From Welwitschia mirabilis (Eukaryota > Gnetophyta > Gnetopsida > Welwitschiales): 62,985 nt of DNA. The notes under the pieces were generated by a model. It was not told where the DNA came from and ran no database searches. It was given only the letters and a program-made list of their open reading frames with translations. The DNA is taken from assembly GCA_051453625.1 (NCBI GenBank), contig JBOZIK010000001.1, forward strand, positions 243,881,787-243,944,771. Reading direction: 5' to 3'. Both the position numbers and the translations under genes were made by a program. Shown here piece by piece: positions 10,618 through 22,540 of the stretch. How positions within the stretch are numbered: position 1 is the first letter of the stretch; every line of letters begins with the position of its first letter.

Positions 10618-12260
10618 TTAATTAGCAAAACATAATCTAGAAAAAATATTTGAGAGATTGGAACTTGATTAAGAAAAATATCAGAGAATGATTATTTAAC
10701 TTTGGGTAAAATCTAGACACAAACACTCTAGGTACACAAATTCCAAGAATTAAAGGCAAGAATTTTTCTACTTTTATTATTTTAGAGTTAAATTTTGTAA
10801 AATAAAATTATGAAAATAATAGCATAGAATTAGATTATATCATTTCCCTTTCATCTATATTAAAATCATCATAAAAATAAAAATAGATTGCTTCATCTAG
10901 TATACCAATAATAATAGGAACTTTAACTTCAAATGAAAATGCTATATTTAGAGATGTAATTGCTAATAAAAAATATGAAATTTGAAATCCTTTTAGTTTA
11001 CCTATTGGTGATGATGTAGAATTAAGAAATTTGAGTGCCTATCTAGCATTCTTTAGGAAACCTTAGGAGGACCTTTTTCAAAATCTAGCTAATATTGTAT
11101 AACTTGTACTTACCTTAATAAATGGGAATAAATGTATTATATCATACTTAAATTATCATCTTTTTGGTCATACTTAGAGGAAAGGAAGAACTTTGGCTTT
11201 AAACCATTTTACACAAGAGTCTTAAATCATGAAATTAAGTGCAAGAAGTTTTTATTAAAATGTTTTTAAGTGAAAGTACCATGAGAAAAATAAAAAAGAA
11301 ATTTATTAATCTCCAATAATAACCTTATGAGGATTATTCCATAATTTATGAGCATTTCATCATAGCTATTCATTCCAATTCTATTGATGAATTCCATAAA
11401 GAAGGATTGATAAATTATTTCTACAGTGGATTAACTAGTAAAACTAAATAACTTGTAGACTTTTCTTAGGGTGGCAACTTGATGAACTTGATTTTAGATG
11501 GTGCATGAAATGTGATGGAAAATTTAGTAGAGACAAGTCAAACTTAACCAAAATTCACTTATAAAGAAAATTAAACTATAGCCTAAATCATAAAAGATTT
11601 AAAGGAAGTAAGACATGAAAAGGAAGAAGAAAAAGGTGATTTAACCAACATGATTAAGGATTTAACTATCACTTTTAACATACACTCAAATGATAGTTGA
11701 TGCAAAGATAGTAAAAGATGAAAACACAACTTCAACATGTGATTTGTAAAGATAACTCTCATCAAGCTAAAGAGTGCCCTTTATTCTTAACCTGTAAAGA
11801 GATAATATTTTAGGAAGTCTGTGCATTTAATCAAAGAACACATCACTTTAAGAGTCAATCATAATTTCAACAAATATTAGATGGAAAATCACATTGAAAA
11901 CCTTTTGAGTATAGATTCAAGAATTCAAGATTCCAACCAAATAACCCTAATCTTCAATCAAATTAAAATGATCCACTCAGAAATTTAAGAGAAGAATTAA
12001 AAAAGATGCAAGAAAGGACTAATAACAATATTGAAAACTTAGTAAATGTGCTTTAACAAATAATGCTAGCCAATAAAAGACCATAAGGGTCTCTTACATA
12101 TTAACCTTTAACCAACCTAAATGAAGTCAAGAGAGATTTGAAGGTAGTAACAAGAGGTGGAAATGATACAACACTTGTGACCCGTGACATTTTAACTTCA
12201 TAAGATAATGAGAAAAGTAAAGAAGATGTAGAAATTTTAGACACATATAACTTCCCTTAA
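10618..12260 (+). pseudogene. Element A gag remnant
   Basis: Structural polyprotein of an Athila-like element. The + strand leader resumes after K with AACTTGATTAAGAAAAATAT and AAAATCTAGACAC, wording also found in B and C. About 10890-11050 encodes an N-terminal segment with IFRDVIANKKYEI and NPFSLPIGDDVELRN. The Retrotrans_gag core follows at about 11280-11680: FHKEGLINYFYSGLTSKTK, LVDFS, GGNLMNLILDGA and NVMENLVETSQT are in register with plant Athila/Tat gag. A downstream stretch to about 12260 has KNSRFQPNNPN and EELKKMQERTNNNIENLVN, a predicted coiled coil. Several in-frame stops are TAA or TAG at apparent Gln positions. No zinc knuckle was seen. Confidence 0.85.
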
Positions 12261-12990
12261 ACATGAAATGCTAAGTCCACTACTAAAAATTCTTCATAAG
12301 AAAATAAAGAAAAGAAATCATCTACTCCTTGGCTTGATAGGTTAAACATGAATCTAACCTATGATAAGCACATAAAGGTTTTGATATAAGAGTTTAATAT
12401 CAATTTACAATTTTAGAAACTCTTACAAGAAAATCCTAATTATCCTAAGTTATGAAAAATACTAATCAAAAAGAAAATAAAAATGTACCATTCTTAGTAA
12501 GGTTTTTCTTGCTCAATCTATTTTCAACATAATCATGAAAAAATGTTCTAAATTTAAGGATCCTAAGGTAGTAATAATGAATTTCACCTTGGAAGGAAAC
12601 ATAAGAATTTAAAAATCTTTGATTAACATAGGAGCTAATGTAAACATCATGTATCTTCACATATGTAAATAACTCAGGTTAGAAATTCTTAAGAATTATC
12701 AAGGACTTAGTTATCTATATAGAAGAATCTTTTTACCCAATAAATGTAGTTATCATTGAGGTAGAACATAATAGAGGTTATCCACTACTCTTATAAAGAG
12801 CCTTTTGTGCAACTACCCATTGTATCATTGACACACAAACCAGAATGATGGAATGTCCTATAGGGAACAAGAAGTTTATCATTAGAGTTTTTGATGACAT
12901 TAAAAAATAAATAGGAGATGAGTATAACTTAGAAGAAGAACTTAAACCAACCTTACTTTTATAGCATCACCTAATTGAGGAGAGATTCAT
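12260..12990 (+). pseudogene. Element A protease remnant
   Basis: Aspartic protease of the Athila/Tat type. The active-site loop at about 12616-12651 reads LINIGANVNIM, where the family has an L-(D)-x-G-A-x-V-N pattern, so the catalytic Asp has become Asn. Downstream, around 12720-12900, the flap and C-terminal wording (VVIIEVEHNRGYPLLL, FCATTHCIIDT, IGNKKFIIRVFDD) matches the family's IxLGRPFLATxxxxID stretch. The upstream linker (ENPNYPKL at about 12430) also fits. Short minus-strand frames overlapping here are shadows. Confidence 0.82.
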
Positions 12991-14640
12991 AATGCTACAT
13001 AAACTAACTTTATATGACAACCCAATTGAAATACATTATTTTGAGCATGAAGATGAGGATTTTTTTAACTAGGAGGAAATACAACCTTTTTACTCAATGG
13101 AAAATCTTTTTAAAGGGTGTCATTTCATGCTATCGTCCTCACAACATTTTAAGAATATAATCATTAATAGTAGTTCAATACCTAAACTCAAAAATTCTAA
13201 CTTAGAACTAAAAGAATTACCCAAAGGTTTGAAATACATTTTTCTATCCAACAATGTAAAGAAACCTTTGATAATAAGTGATTTTCTTACATCATAATAA
13301 GAATCTAAATTAATCTTCCTTTTAACTTCTAAAGAACATTCTTTTACTTGGACGCATAAAGACTTAGCTACCATTCCTCTTTCCATAGTTTAACACAAAC
13401 TCTATCTCGAGGATAATACTAAACAAGTTAGTTAACCCCAATGAAGGCTCAACCTAGCTCTTAAGAAAGTAGTTAAAGATGAAATTATTAAACTTATGGA
13501 TGCTAGAATCATCTATGCTATATTTGATAGTAAGTGGATTATTCCTTTAATAGTAGTTTCAAAAAGGTTGGAAAATGAAGAATGTGCATTAATGTTAGAA
13601 AACTTAATGAATTTACTAAGAAGGATCATTGCCCTTTGCCCATTCTTGATTAAGTACTTGATAGAATCCAAGGACATGCCTACTATTATTTTCTTAATGG
13701 GTACAATAGCTATAATCAAATTTTCATAGCAAGTGAAGATCAATTAAAAACAACTTTTACCTCTCTCTTTAGAAGGTTTACCTTTAGAAGAATGCCTTTT
13801 GAACTTTGCAATGCCCTGGGACTTTTCAACGAGTAATGATTAGGATTTTTTCTAACATGATAAATGATTCTATTAAAATCTTTATAGATGACTTCTCCAT
13901 CTTTGGTGGAAATTTTTAATAAATCATTAAAAGATTAGAAAAAGTCTTGGATTGATGTATAGAAGATGGCCTACACTTAAGCTAAGAAAAGAGTTTCCTC
14001 CTTATCAATAATGGAATTATTTTAGAACACCATATTTCTAATGAAGGGTTGAGATGAATCTTGCAAAATTTGGTATCATTGAAAACCTTAACCCTCTAAC
14101 TAATGTCAAATAAGTTAGATCATTCCTTGATCATGCTGATTTCTATTATCATTTTATTCATGATTATGCTAAAGATTGTAAACCCCTTTACTCATTACTT
14201 GAAAAATAAACTAAATTTGATTAGGATAGTTCATGTCAACTTGCTTTTGATACACTTAAAGATAAAATTTCTTTTGAACCTATTGTTATGGGTTATAATG
14301 AGACTAAAGATTTTGAACTCATATGTGATATAAGAAACATTGCAAGTCCAATCCAACTACACTACTAATAAAATAAAAATGCTTGCCATCATATTTTATC
14401 TTAATCATCTTAGACACTATCTTCTTGGCTTTTATAGTAATGTTTATACAAATCATATAGTCATATGATATATTATGACTAATAAAGATTCTAGTACTAG
14501 ACTTATTAATTAGATCCTTCTTNNNNNNNNNNNNNNNNNNACCATCATCTTCAAGGATTAAAAACATAATAGCATTGTAGATCACTTATCTTAACTCTCT
14601 TGTTCTCATGATGAACTTCCCATAAATGGCTCCTTTCTAG
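12990..14640 (+). pseudogene. Element A reverse transcriptase and RNase H remnant
   Basis: The linker PKGLKYIFLSNNVKKPLIIS (open frame 13097-13297) precedes the RT. RT blocks follow in order: a PQxRLN block at about 13430, then KDEIIKLMDARIIYAIFDSK and WIIPLIVVSKR (open frame 13496-13729), then FRRFTFRRMPFELCNA at about 13760-13810, then the active site IDDFSIFGG at 13884-13910, where both Asp are intact. RNase H is seen at 14300-14620 (LAIIFYLNHLRHYLLGF, VYTNHI, and IVDHLS after the gap). An 18-N gap lies at 14523-14540. Stops such as the two in PQxRLN are TAA and TGA where the family has Gln and Arg. The wording is that of Athila. Confidence 0.9.
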
Positions 14641-16030
14641 ATGAATAACTATTTTCTATTAAACAAATTTATGCCATCTTTTTTAATCATTCTACTCCTT
14701 GATATGATTAATTTATGAACTACCTTATTACTATGAAAACACCTCAGCATTGAAAACATAACCAATAAAACTTTTTTCTTCATAAGGTCAGTAACTATGA
14801 GTAGAATGAACCCCATCTTTACTAAAGATTCAAAAATCAAATCATGTGTAAATATATGCTTGAATGGAAAATCCTCTAGATCCTTAACCTTTGCCATAGG
14901 GAGGTATGTGGGGGATACTTTAGTTGTTAAAAGATTGTAAAGAAAATTATTCATTTTGGTTTTTATTGACCTACCCTTTTGAAAAACTCTTTTAACTTTA
15001 CTAGAAGGTCTAACTCTTGTCAACATTATGGTTGCCTAACTTGTTATTAAGATATGTTCCTTAAATCTATGCTTGAATTTGAACCTTTTTATTGTTAGGA
15101 AATTGACTTTATAGGTCCTATCAAACCATGTTCATAAAAAAAATTACATCTTAGTAACCATTTATTATGTTACCAATGGATTAAAGCCTTTTTTACTACC
15201 AAGAATGATTATCGAACTCTTTATAATTTTGTTTGCACTTATATCTTTTATCATTTTGGTTTTTATATAATCATCACTAGAAATTAAAGAACTTGTTTTA
15301 TTAATCACCTTCTTTAGAAACTTCTTTTATCCATCGAAATTGAACATAAAATTGCATAGGCTTATCATCCATAAATTAATGGCCAAGACAAAAATATGAT
15401 AGAGAAATTAAAAAGATGCTCAAAAAATTAGTCTTTATCAATAAGAAAACTTGGTCTTCTAAACTTAATGATGTTCTTTAGGCTTATGGTACTACTTAGT
15501 AAAACTCTCTAGGTTTTTCAACTTATGAACTTATATATGGAAAAGTTTGTGTCTTGCCAATTGATGTTCACTATAACTCCTATTGATTGACTCATCAACT
15601 TAAACTTGTAAACTTGAATGAAAATATTAAGATTCGATTAGCTCAATTTGATCTTTTAGATGAAATACATACTAGTACTATACATCATTAAATCATTCAT
15701 AAATCCCAAGCCAAGTTTAAACATAATAAAAATATTCTTTATAAGTAATTTGAACCTAGTTAACTCATTCTTTTATGTAATACCTAAGTACACCTTTTAC
15801 ATAACAAGTTAACCTATAAATTGTTAGGTTCTTATTTTATAGAAAAAGTGCATTTTAGTGGCTCAATTAAAATATCCACTCCAAATACTAGGAAAACTCA
15901 AAAATTCAATGGATAAAGGTTTAAAATTTATAAGTCATCTACTCATAAAAATTTAAACATGGTAGAAGTAGTTGTTTCAGAAGATTATCTTAATGGTGAG
16001 GACTTTTCTCTTGCCATTATTTAAATTCTT
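14640..16030 (+). pseudogene. Element A integrase remnant
   Basis: After the RNase H tail (SFLDE, then an HSTP-x-YD block) the integrase core begins at about 15070 with EIDFIGPIKPCS. The region 15200-15400 carries YIFYHFGFYIII and then HKIA-x-AYHP-x-INGQD at 15350-15388, the conserved AYHPQTNGQ block with its Gln turned to stop. The C-terminal domain at 15470-15720 reads KLNDVL, STYELIYGKVCVLPIDV and IRLAQFDLLDE, the Athila/Tat signature. The tail FIEKVHFSGSIKIST lies at about 15835-15880. This tail is also kept in B and C, which otherwise lack pol. A minus-strand frame at 14649-15026 is an antisense shadow. Confidence 0.88.
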
Positions 16031-18339
16031 TATTAACTAATTCCTTAGGTAGACATCATGCTATCACTTAAACATCTTAACTTGGCTTATATTTTACTTT
16101 ACAAAGTTACCATAATTAGTAACCTTTTACTTGGGCATTTTAAAATGATAAGATTGAATTCAACCAATCTTATGATATTTGTATATCTATGAACTTAATT
16201 TAGAAGGAAGATTTATTGATTTGTTTATTCTCTTTCAATGGTATGAGTATTTAGTTATTTTTGCATGCTCTTATTTGTCTCTCATCTCATTACATCAATT
16301 TTATCCATATAACTACTTGATCATGTAGAATTTTTGTTTTCACTCATACTATGTATTTTTAAAAAAACAAAAAAGAGAGAAGAAACAAAAAGAAAAGAAA
16401 AGAAATAAATAATGACCATGATCTTTCATATCTGATCTAAAGCCATGGTCACATGATGTCCTATCACAAGTGCACCAGGGCAAATTTTTTTGAGAGGGTT
16501 CTTTAATAGTATGATATTGTAGCTATAGAAACTCCATTATGGATCAGTTGGTTATGCTATGTGGATCCTTACTTTTCTAATAGTAGTTATNNNNNNNNNN
16601 TCATGGTAAAATAAATTTTACTTAGAGGATATGAGATCGGTGATGTCCTTAAGACCATTAGAGGCATTACTTGTTTCTAGTTGCATATAGTAATTCAACA
16701 TGATCATTCTAATTTATTGGATTATTATGTTGTTTTAATGCATGAGCTAGTGAGTTCATGTTTAAGTATATTCTGATCTTATCATTTATTATTTGACAAC
16801 ATTAGACATACTTGACATCATTATAATAATTATTTATTTGAATGGTACTTTATGATTTTTTTCATACTATCATGCATTTCATTGAGTGATTTTATGATTT
16901 TTACCAAAATAATTTGTTAAGTTAGAATTTAGGGTAGGTAAAACAATATTTTTTATGTTCCTAGTTGTTCATTTTTACTTTTGTTTTTCTTCAACTATTT
17001 TATTGGATTCTTTAAAAGTTATTTTCATACCTTTTTAACATAATATTTTGGATCTGATCATTTACTAGTTTCTTATTGATATACTCATAGTTTTTATCCA
17101 TGGGATTGTTTTTCTTTTTGATAGGTGATGATGATACTTTATTTTTTAAGTTTTAATTTTCTACTTCTCTATGCTTACTACATTTGATCATATTTGAGGA
17201 TTTTTTCTGAGCATTGCTTCTTTCTAGTTAGTGAATTATTATGGTCCGATTCTTTTCTCTTTAAGTCCTTTCCACATAAGTTCCTTTTTATCATGATTAT
17301 TGTTTTTGAGGATGATTCTTCAATTTTTACCATCCCCCTATTTTCTACTAATTTTATAATGCTTGATTATTGTTTTCCTTACTTTTGGATTTTTTCTATT
17401 TTTTCTTATCTTTCTAGAATATCATTTGATAAGTGTCATCCCATGTATGTCGTCCCCATAATAGATAGAATGACAATAATATTTTTAGCTCTGTTGTAAT
17501 TCAGGACATCTTGATTCATCTATGAGGGGGTAGGACATCTTTTTGAGATACTTTTGAGATATTAAGTAAAATGTTTAATTTGAAAAGGATCATTTTTAAG
17601 CTTTCATGATACATACTTGTGATGACATTATTTGGATATGATTTTATATTACTTCAGTAATTTTTCATGTACATTATCTAGTAAGATCACAGCAAGACAA
17701 TTACAGAATTTTTCTATAGATATGATTTAGAACATCTAAAACCTCATGAATAAGGGAAATAATAGTATGATTATTCCTTTTACTTCACCCCTTGTAGAAT
17801 ATATTTAAAACTCACAATGGATTTGTATATATTATTTTGAATTATCACTACTTAGTTTATATACATTAATTTTTCTATCACTATCTCATATTATCCATAC
17901 ACATCATTATTTTTTAAAGCTATCATTGTTAAATCTTATAACAATTTTTCTTTATGTATAACATCCATTTGTTATATTTCAATATGTTAAATATTTTAAG
18001 TAGGGGACTAATGAAGATGTCAGTATTAGTATTTTCTTAATAAGAATGTTGTACGCATCTGACTTTCATTCTAATTTTATAAGTATTGCAATCCCTATTA
18101 TCACCCACACAATAGTTAGGATGACATATCTAATTATACATCCTAATTAGGTATTGTATCAGTTAATTAGTTTTTTATGTTGTATCATTTAATTAGTTTT
18201 TTATGTTTATTCCTACATGGTAAAGATTCTTGAACTTAATTTACAATTTTTCTAGTTACTGATTATCCTAGACAAATTGGCTTGTAATTTGATTAATCAC
18301 TTACTTTATTAGGGTTTAACAAGGTTAAGTAGAAGGCTA
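16031..18339 (+). other. 3' noncoding region of element A
   Basis: About 2.3 kb with no coding domain. Segments recur in B and C, notably around TCAGTTGGTTATGCTATG (16545-16562) next to a 10-N gap (16591-16600). One family palindrome is at 17434-17480 and a partial one at 18096-18128. A purine-rich TAAGTAGAAGGCTA sits directly before the 3' LTR and is the likely polypurine tract. A second AAGTAGGGGACT at about 17999-18010 has a counterpart in B. The 101-codon frame at 17194-17499 is low-complexity (Phe/Ile/Ser-rich) and has no family support; I do not call it an env gene. Confidence 0.6.
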
Positions 18340-19535
18340 TGTTATGATGCCAAGTTGTAGGATTTTGATCTAGTATTTTGAGTACTTTTGTAGGATATTT
18401 ATATAGGTTGAGACACAATTCTAATTATTATGAAGAATTAATGGGATGATCACTAAAACATGTGATTTTGGCATGTTTAAAGGCATATTAGACTTATTAT
18501 AATGCTTTCTACCTTAAAGAAAAGATGAACAATGCAGAAGACTAACTTCCCTTAAGTTGAAAAAATAAAAAGGCCTATCATCTCCTATGTCATTACCATG
18601 ATAGTCAGAAGGATAGTATTACTGATATGGACTAAGCCTATGGAGTTGACTATGAGGCTTAAAGCTAATGAATCACCTCTTATTATGGAGTTTATGGAAA
18701 GAATTATCTTTGTAATGGGGTCATGTGTCCCATGTGAGTTGATAAGATTTCTTCTCCAACTTTTAGGGTTTTAATTTTTAACTTCAATGTAAAACTAAAA
18801 ATACCCCCTTTTGTCTTCACTTTCATTTCCATCTTTTGTACTAGATATTCACGTAATAGAAGATTGAAGGACAAGAGATCCATTCATTAGCAAAAGATAG
18901 AATATTTTCTTGGTGTTAAGCTGAGTATCCTCCATTGAGGTGCTGCTATTTTGTTATAAGTGGATGTTAAATTGATGATTAATTCAAGAACTCTTTTCAT
19001 GCCTATTGTGTAAATATGCCTTATGGTTTAAGTTGATTATGATTTAGTGACAACTTCATAGTTTAGTTAGATCATAAGGGCAACCTTTATTAAGGTTGAA
19101 ATTATTAGTTTAGATCTTTTATTGCATTTAATTTTATTCCATTTCAATATTTGCATTTATTCATATTTTGTTTAACATATCATATAGCTTATGTTGATTA
19201 GGAATAAGTGATAAACGCTTTCTAATTGATCTAAGTTATAAGAGCTAATCTTGATGACAAGAAGATTAATAGTCAAATAAATTCATTATTCATCCATTTG
19301 TATCTCATCATTATTGATCTCGTGTTGCATTTACATTGTTCTTTATCTTCATTTATTAAATGAAAAGGATTAAAATACTTTTTAAAATTAATTCTCTAAC
19401 TCCTAACCTAGTAACTTCAATGGATTACAACATCTAGGTTGACTCCCATCTATACTAGTATGTTTTTTTCTATACGTATTATGATTTACAAGTTTGCCTA
19501 AGAACTTAAAGATTGCATGAATTCATACCATAACA
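18340..19535 (+). repeat. 3' LTR of element A
   Basis: Starts TGTTATGATGCCAAGTTG and ends CATACCATAACA, and pairs with 1339-2562. One clear palindrome copy is at 18575-18617. Its TATA position is mutated (CTAAAAATACC). It is followed by GTGTA, the right target-site copy. Confidence 0.9.
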
Positions 19536-19680
19536 GTGTAATAGGAATAAGTGATAGATATTCTACCAATACATTTCCTAAACTTTTGCATTTCATACAA
19601 CATGGGTAATTGAATCCTCGTCCTAGAGTATCATTATTTAATAAAAAATAGATAAACTAGTTTCATATGCTAGGTATCAA

Positions 19681-19970
19681 AGTTAAGAGGGAATATTATT
19701 AATTTTTATTACAATGCAACTTTTCTTATACATAAAACCATTGTCTCTTTTTATAAGATGAAATAGTTAAACTTGATGTTCTGTAAAATGATTCTATATT
19801 CCATATAATTTAACTTTAGTAGGTATGTAAGTTAATAGGGGATATTATTAATTCTTCTTATAATGTAACTTTTCTTATATATAAAACCGTTATTGCTTTT
19901 TATAAGATAAAATAATTAAACTTGATGTTCTACAAAATGTTTTTATATTTCATATAATTTAACTCTAGGA
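19681..19970. repeat. Two-unit 149-bp tandem duplication
   Basis: Copy one starts AGTTAAGAGGGAATATTATT at 19681 and copy two AGTTAATAGGGGATATTATT at 19830. They stay aligned through ACTTTTCTTATA and TTAAACTTGATGTTCT to CATATAATTTAACTYTAG. Differences are mostly C/T and A/G. Confidence 0.85.
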
Positions 19971-20301
19971 AAAACTCATTAATGATTTTCATTGCTAGTA
20001 GGTTAGACATGTTCCTCCAATAGATATTTATCAATCCTTTTGTGTTTCCTATCAACCTCATGCTCTCATGTTTTTTTAACCTAGTTGTAAAATACCACTC
20101 ATTTATGAATATATTTAATGCTACATGATAATTCCAAGTAATAGACATAATGATTAACTTTATTAATTAGATCTTCAGACATGACAAATAAGTCTTTCCT
20201 AAGGTAGTATTATCATGATTAATCCTTTTCACCTTCTACCAAACAAAGAAAAATATATTATAGGGGTATAGTATAAATACATATTCTTATAGCAAGTTAA
20301 A

Positions 20302-20384
20302 GAGAAAGCATATAGTTTAATGGTTACAATGAAAGAAATATTCCATAAGTCATAAGCTTCTAGGTTCAATAGCTATGAAACACT
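20302..20384 (+). other. Possible tRNA-derived SINE remnant (A-box and B-box)
   Basis: TAGTTTAATGG (about 20308-20318) fits the RNA polymerase III A-box pattern, and AGGTTCAATAGC (about 20370-20381) is close to a B-box GGTTCRANNC, with tRNA-like spacing of about 60 bases. No tRNA cloverleaf is evident and no poly-A end was traced, so at best this is a decayed SINE head. Confidence 0.25.
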
Positions 20385-20989
20385 ATTCTAAAAAGTTTAA
20401 AACATATCATATATTCTCAACTGAACACACATTAAAATCAAACATATACATTTAGTTGAAAAAGTCTTAAATTTGTAGTATGTTTTAACTAGAAATATAG
20501 GCTAACATTTTCAATTTCAAATCAAATAATAAATAATGATAGTCTAAGATAATGTTCATAAACATTTTTCATTTATTTTGTATGTGTCTGTTATACTTAT
20601 ATAATGTTCTATAATTAAAACGTAGAAGTTGAGGAGGTGGTAAGGGAATTTTATAAGCATAAATTAAATAATGGAGACATTAAACAACAATCTTATGTTG
20701 TTAACTCAATAAAACTATAAAATTAAATATTGAAATAGTTAATAATACAAGCACTTCTAATAACAAAAATAAATATATCCTTCCTTTAGATACTTTGAAT
20801 ATGAATTCAAATCAAATTAACTTTCTTGCTTCATACTTTATCATCTAATTTTATTGCATTTATTATGAGGCCTATAGTAATCGAGAATAGATCTATATGA
20901 GATGATATGAAATAAACTACACCTAATAATGAACTAAGTAAAATTCTTAAATAAATACACTACATGCTATAATATTTAAGGATTATCAA

Positions 20990-22540
20990 CTTTGATGTCC
21001 TTGAGGTTTTCATTGTTAACGGCTATAAAGAAATGAATTCAAGTTGACGATAAAATTATATATGGCAAGCCTTCAAAGAAATATCTAGGCCTAAAGAATA
21101 AATTTATTTGCATCCATTACTAATACACCTCCACTTTTACAAATATGAATTTGGTTGAGGCATTGGATATAGGCTTTGAGGGTTTCTTCTTAATAGATAG
21201 TCTAATACTTGAGGATGCTTTTCCAACTACGTTAAATGAATTACCTTCTATTGCATATTAACATATTTCAGTCTTGATGATGTTACCTACACTACTCTTC
21301 AATTTAGTTATAGAATCCTTGGTAATTGATTGTATGTACTTTCCATGAGCATTCATAGTTTTATCAATAATTAGAGCACTCATTAATTTTGAAGGTTATG
21401 ATTTTACAACATAAGATGAACTTTTAGTAGAAAGCATCCACTGACGATTCTCATCTTTAAGATTCTTTCATTTCCTAGGTAATTATTTAAAATTATTATT
21501 ATCTTTTTCATCAATTATGAAAGACTAATTTTTATATGGATATCACTAGTGTTTACAATACAAGATGCATAGGCTCATGAAAAATAAGGATTATAAGTAA
21601 AATTGAAAACTTTTTATAATAAATTAAAAAAGTATGAAATATACATAAATCTTACATTTTATTTTAGCACCTATAACTATAAACATTAATGATTCCTTCA
21701 CTTTCTTAACTATTATATCTAAAGCTCATAAGTAAATGCCTTGTCATCATTTTCTCCTAATGTTTGAAATTCTTGATACTATATTTATATTGATGAAAAT
21801 GATTATCATCATGTTTTTTCAAACTTTATGATTCATAACACTAGATTTTCATTAATGAAAATGAACTATTACTATTTTTTTTAAACTTTATAAATCATAA
21901 TACTATATTTTCATTGATGAAGTTTCCTTGTCTTCACTACAATCTATATGATTTTTTATTGCATAGTGATTTTTTTTTTTTTTTTTTTTTTTTTAACATG
22001 ACTATTGTTACTAAGGAAAGAAACTCATTTAAAATCATCTAAATCCATCTTTAAAATGGACTAAGTGATGTATGAAGCCATCTTTTCATCTACAACATTG
22101 AACATAAGAGAATTAAGATGGTTATTTTCCTCAACTTTAGCTTCATTAAATCTATAATTTTCATTAGCCATAGGTGGAGACATTTCCTTAATATTACTCA
22201 TGTGTGATCTAATTTTGAAGCATCCTACCTATGGTCAATATTCATTCGCATCACTTCTTAAGCTTTCTTGCAGATCATCAAAGTTTTTAAAATATTTTAT
22301 TCCATTTGCATTTGAAGTAGCCTCATAAACTAAAGTATCCTAAGTTATTTCTTTTCCAAGGTTTTCTTTCTAAAAAACTCTTCAAAGAAGTCCATCTTTT
22401 GGACAATAGAGCCTAGCATGGAGAATATATCTTGACTCTTCTAGGTACTTGTTTTGATAGAAATAAGATCATTTATTCCACTACTACATTTTACATTTAA
22501 ATCTTATAAATAATAGTATCTTAAAAAGCCAGAGTATGCT
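20990..22540 (-). pseudogene. Unidentified eroded minus-strand reading frame
   Basis: I do not recognise this. On the minus strand several long, stop-poor stretches with ordinary protein-like composition follow each other. About 22310-22020 includes YFKNFDDLQESLRSDANEY, MSNIKEMSPPMANENYRF and NSLMFNVVDEKMASYI. About 21430-21110 includes SALIIDKTMNAHGKYI and SSSIRLSIKKKPSKPISNAS. The few stops are mostly TAA or TAG. A 25-A run on this strand (21994-21970) separates the two parts. It could be part of the H or E element (a gag extension) or another degenerate mobile element. No catalytic motif is visible and no virus or host assignment is justified. Confidence 0.35.

Larger units (their letters stand above)
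1339..19535 (+). mobile_element. Element A: full-length Athila-like Ty3/gypsy retrotransposon split by copia K
   Basis: Two diverged direct copies of a 1.2-kb LTR (1339-2562, 18340-19535) begin TGTTGCAATACC / TGTTATGATGCC and end in CA. The flanking five bases are GTATA (1334-1338) and GTGTA (19536-19540), a target-site duplication with one difference. Between the LTRs, in order: a decayed Asp-tRNA primer site, gag, protease, reverse transcriptase, RNase H, integrase and a long 3' noncoding part. The RT, RNase H and integrase wording is that of the plant Athila/Tat lineage. A 7.6-kb minus-strand copia element (3058-10617) interrupts the leader. All coding parts carry stops and frameshifts, so the copy is dead. 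It is the only member of the A/B/C/D family here with pol. Confidence 0.9.

Noticed and set aside
13120-15026. Minus-strand frames at 13120-13386, 13513-13743, 14319-14585 and 14649-15026
   Set aside because: Antisense shadows of the A RT, RNase H and integrase, whose + strand motifs are clear.
17194-17499. 101-codon frame in A's 3' region as an env-like gene
   Set aside because: Low-complexity Phe/Ile/Ser composition from T-rich DNA, no signal or membrane organisation that holds up, and not kept as a frame in B or C.
20990-22540. Endogenous pararetrovirus
   Set aside because: No movement-protein, coat or RT motif could be identified; general composition alone is not evidence.
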